Positions 34,769 through 34,909 of a stretch of DNA of 34,909 nt are shown here, piece by piece. The DNA comes from Alistipes sp. Its GTDB lineage: Bacteria; Bacteroidota; Bacteroidia; Bacteroidales; Rikenellaceae. Numbering within the stretch: position 1 is the first letter of the stretch; each line of letters begins with the position of its first letter. The translations under genes and the position numbers were made by a program. The notes below the pieces were generated by a model. It ran no database searches. It was not told where the DNA came from and saw only the letters and a program-made list of their open reading frames with translations. Location of the stretch: contig JAFTWZ010000043.1 of NCBI GenBank assembly GCA_017465055.1, positions 1 to 34,909 of the forward strand, written 5' to 3'.

Positions 34769-34909
34769 AGAAGCTGTTTGAATTTTATTTCGAGATTATT
34801 TGAGAGCTAATTTCGTGTAAATTTTCATTTGGGGTATGCAGGTAATAGTGGACTATTTCCAATTATCACAAATGAAAAGTTGCCGAAAAGAGCCTCAAAG
34901 AAGCCGAAA
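34769..34909. mobile_element. Possible insertion-sequence end, cut by window edge
   Basis: AT-rich, gene-free, with nested inverted repeats: TTTTCATTTG (34822-34831) with CAAATGAAAA (34869-34878), and inside them GGTAATAG (34841-34848) with CTATTTCC (34853-34860), one mismatch. GCCGAAA occurs at 34882-34888 and 34903-34909. Its start, with a GAAGCTGTTTGAATTTT stretch, looks to me like the outer end of an IS seen in Bacteroidales genomes, but this is from memory and no transposase is inside the window. Confidence 0.35.

Overview
The window reads as a chromosomal segment of a Bacteroidales bacterium. The evidence is families largely confined to Bacteroidota (DUF5683, DUF4252, DUF4491, the DUF3276 PUR-like protein), a parA-parB-DUF5683-lytic transglycosylase cluster, many secreted proteins whose signal peptides end in SAQ/YAQ, few Shine-Dalgarno sequences, and promoters of the TTG-N20-TAnnTTTG type. 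I cannot fix the genus; Rikenellaceae- or Muribaculaceae-like are both possible. No tRNA, rRNA or CRISPR array was seen.

Layout. 1-5930 (minus strand): parA, parB, a DUF5683 membrane protein, a LysM lytic transglycosylase and mnmE run as one tight cluster (chromosome segregation, envelope, tRNA wobble modification). 6036-6815 (plus): a CPBP-family membrane protease. 6896-9713 (minus): two overlapping genes for unrecognised one-helix membrane proteins, each with an RNxxxH motif of the HEPN ribonuclease type, partly in unusually AT-rich DNA. This is the accessory part of the window and the best candidate for an undescribed system. 9872-14053 (minus): dnaE and trxA. 14177-17372: a DUF2007 protein on the plus strand, then aroE, a DedA/YqaA-like protein, mnmA and a DUF3276 protein on the minus strand. 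17475-22076 (minus): ettA, hisS and an S41 processing protease, driven by a clear promoter upstream of ettA. 22419-23000 (plus): rubrerythrin. 23110-25572 (minus): an ECF sigma factor, a membrane anti-sigma-like protein, an outer-membrane barrel and a DUF4252 protein, which form an extracytoplasmic stress module. 25583-27348 (minus): a DUF4491 protein and a DcaP-like porin. 27473-32317 (plus): a TolC / HlyD / two ABC-2 permease export operon without an ATPase gene. 32416-33522 (plus): alanine dehydrogenase. 33600-34648: a divergent pair, a small secreted protein and a small beta-barrel. 34649-34909: no gene, but two strong hairpins and a structured AT-rich stretch that resembles an insertion-sequence end cut by the window edge.

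Most genes are core functions: replication (dnaE), segregation (parAB), translation (hisS, ettA, mnmE, mnmA), envelope upkeep and oxidative defence (rubrerythrin, thioredoxin). MnmE and MnmA act on the same wobble uridine although they sit about 15 kb apart. The paired HEPN-like membrane proteins are inferred to be a membrane-tethered RNase or abortive-infection type module; that is a hypothesis from motif, fold pattern and architecture, not an identification.
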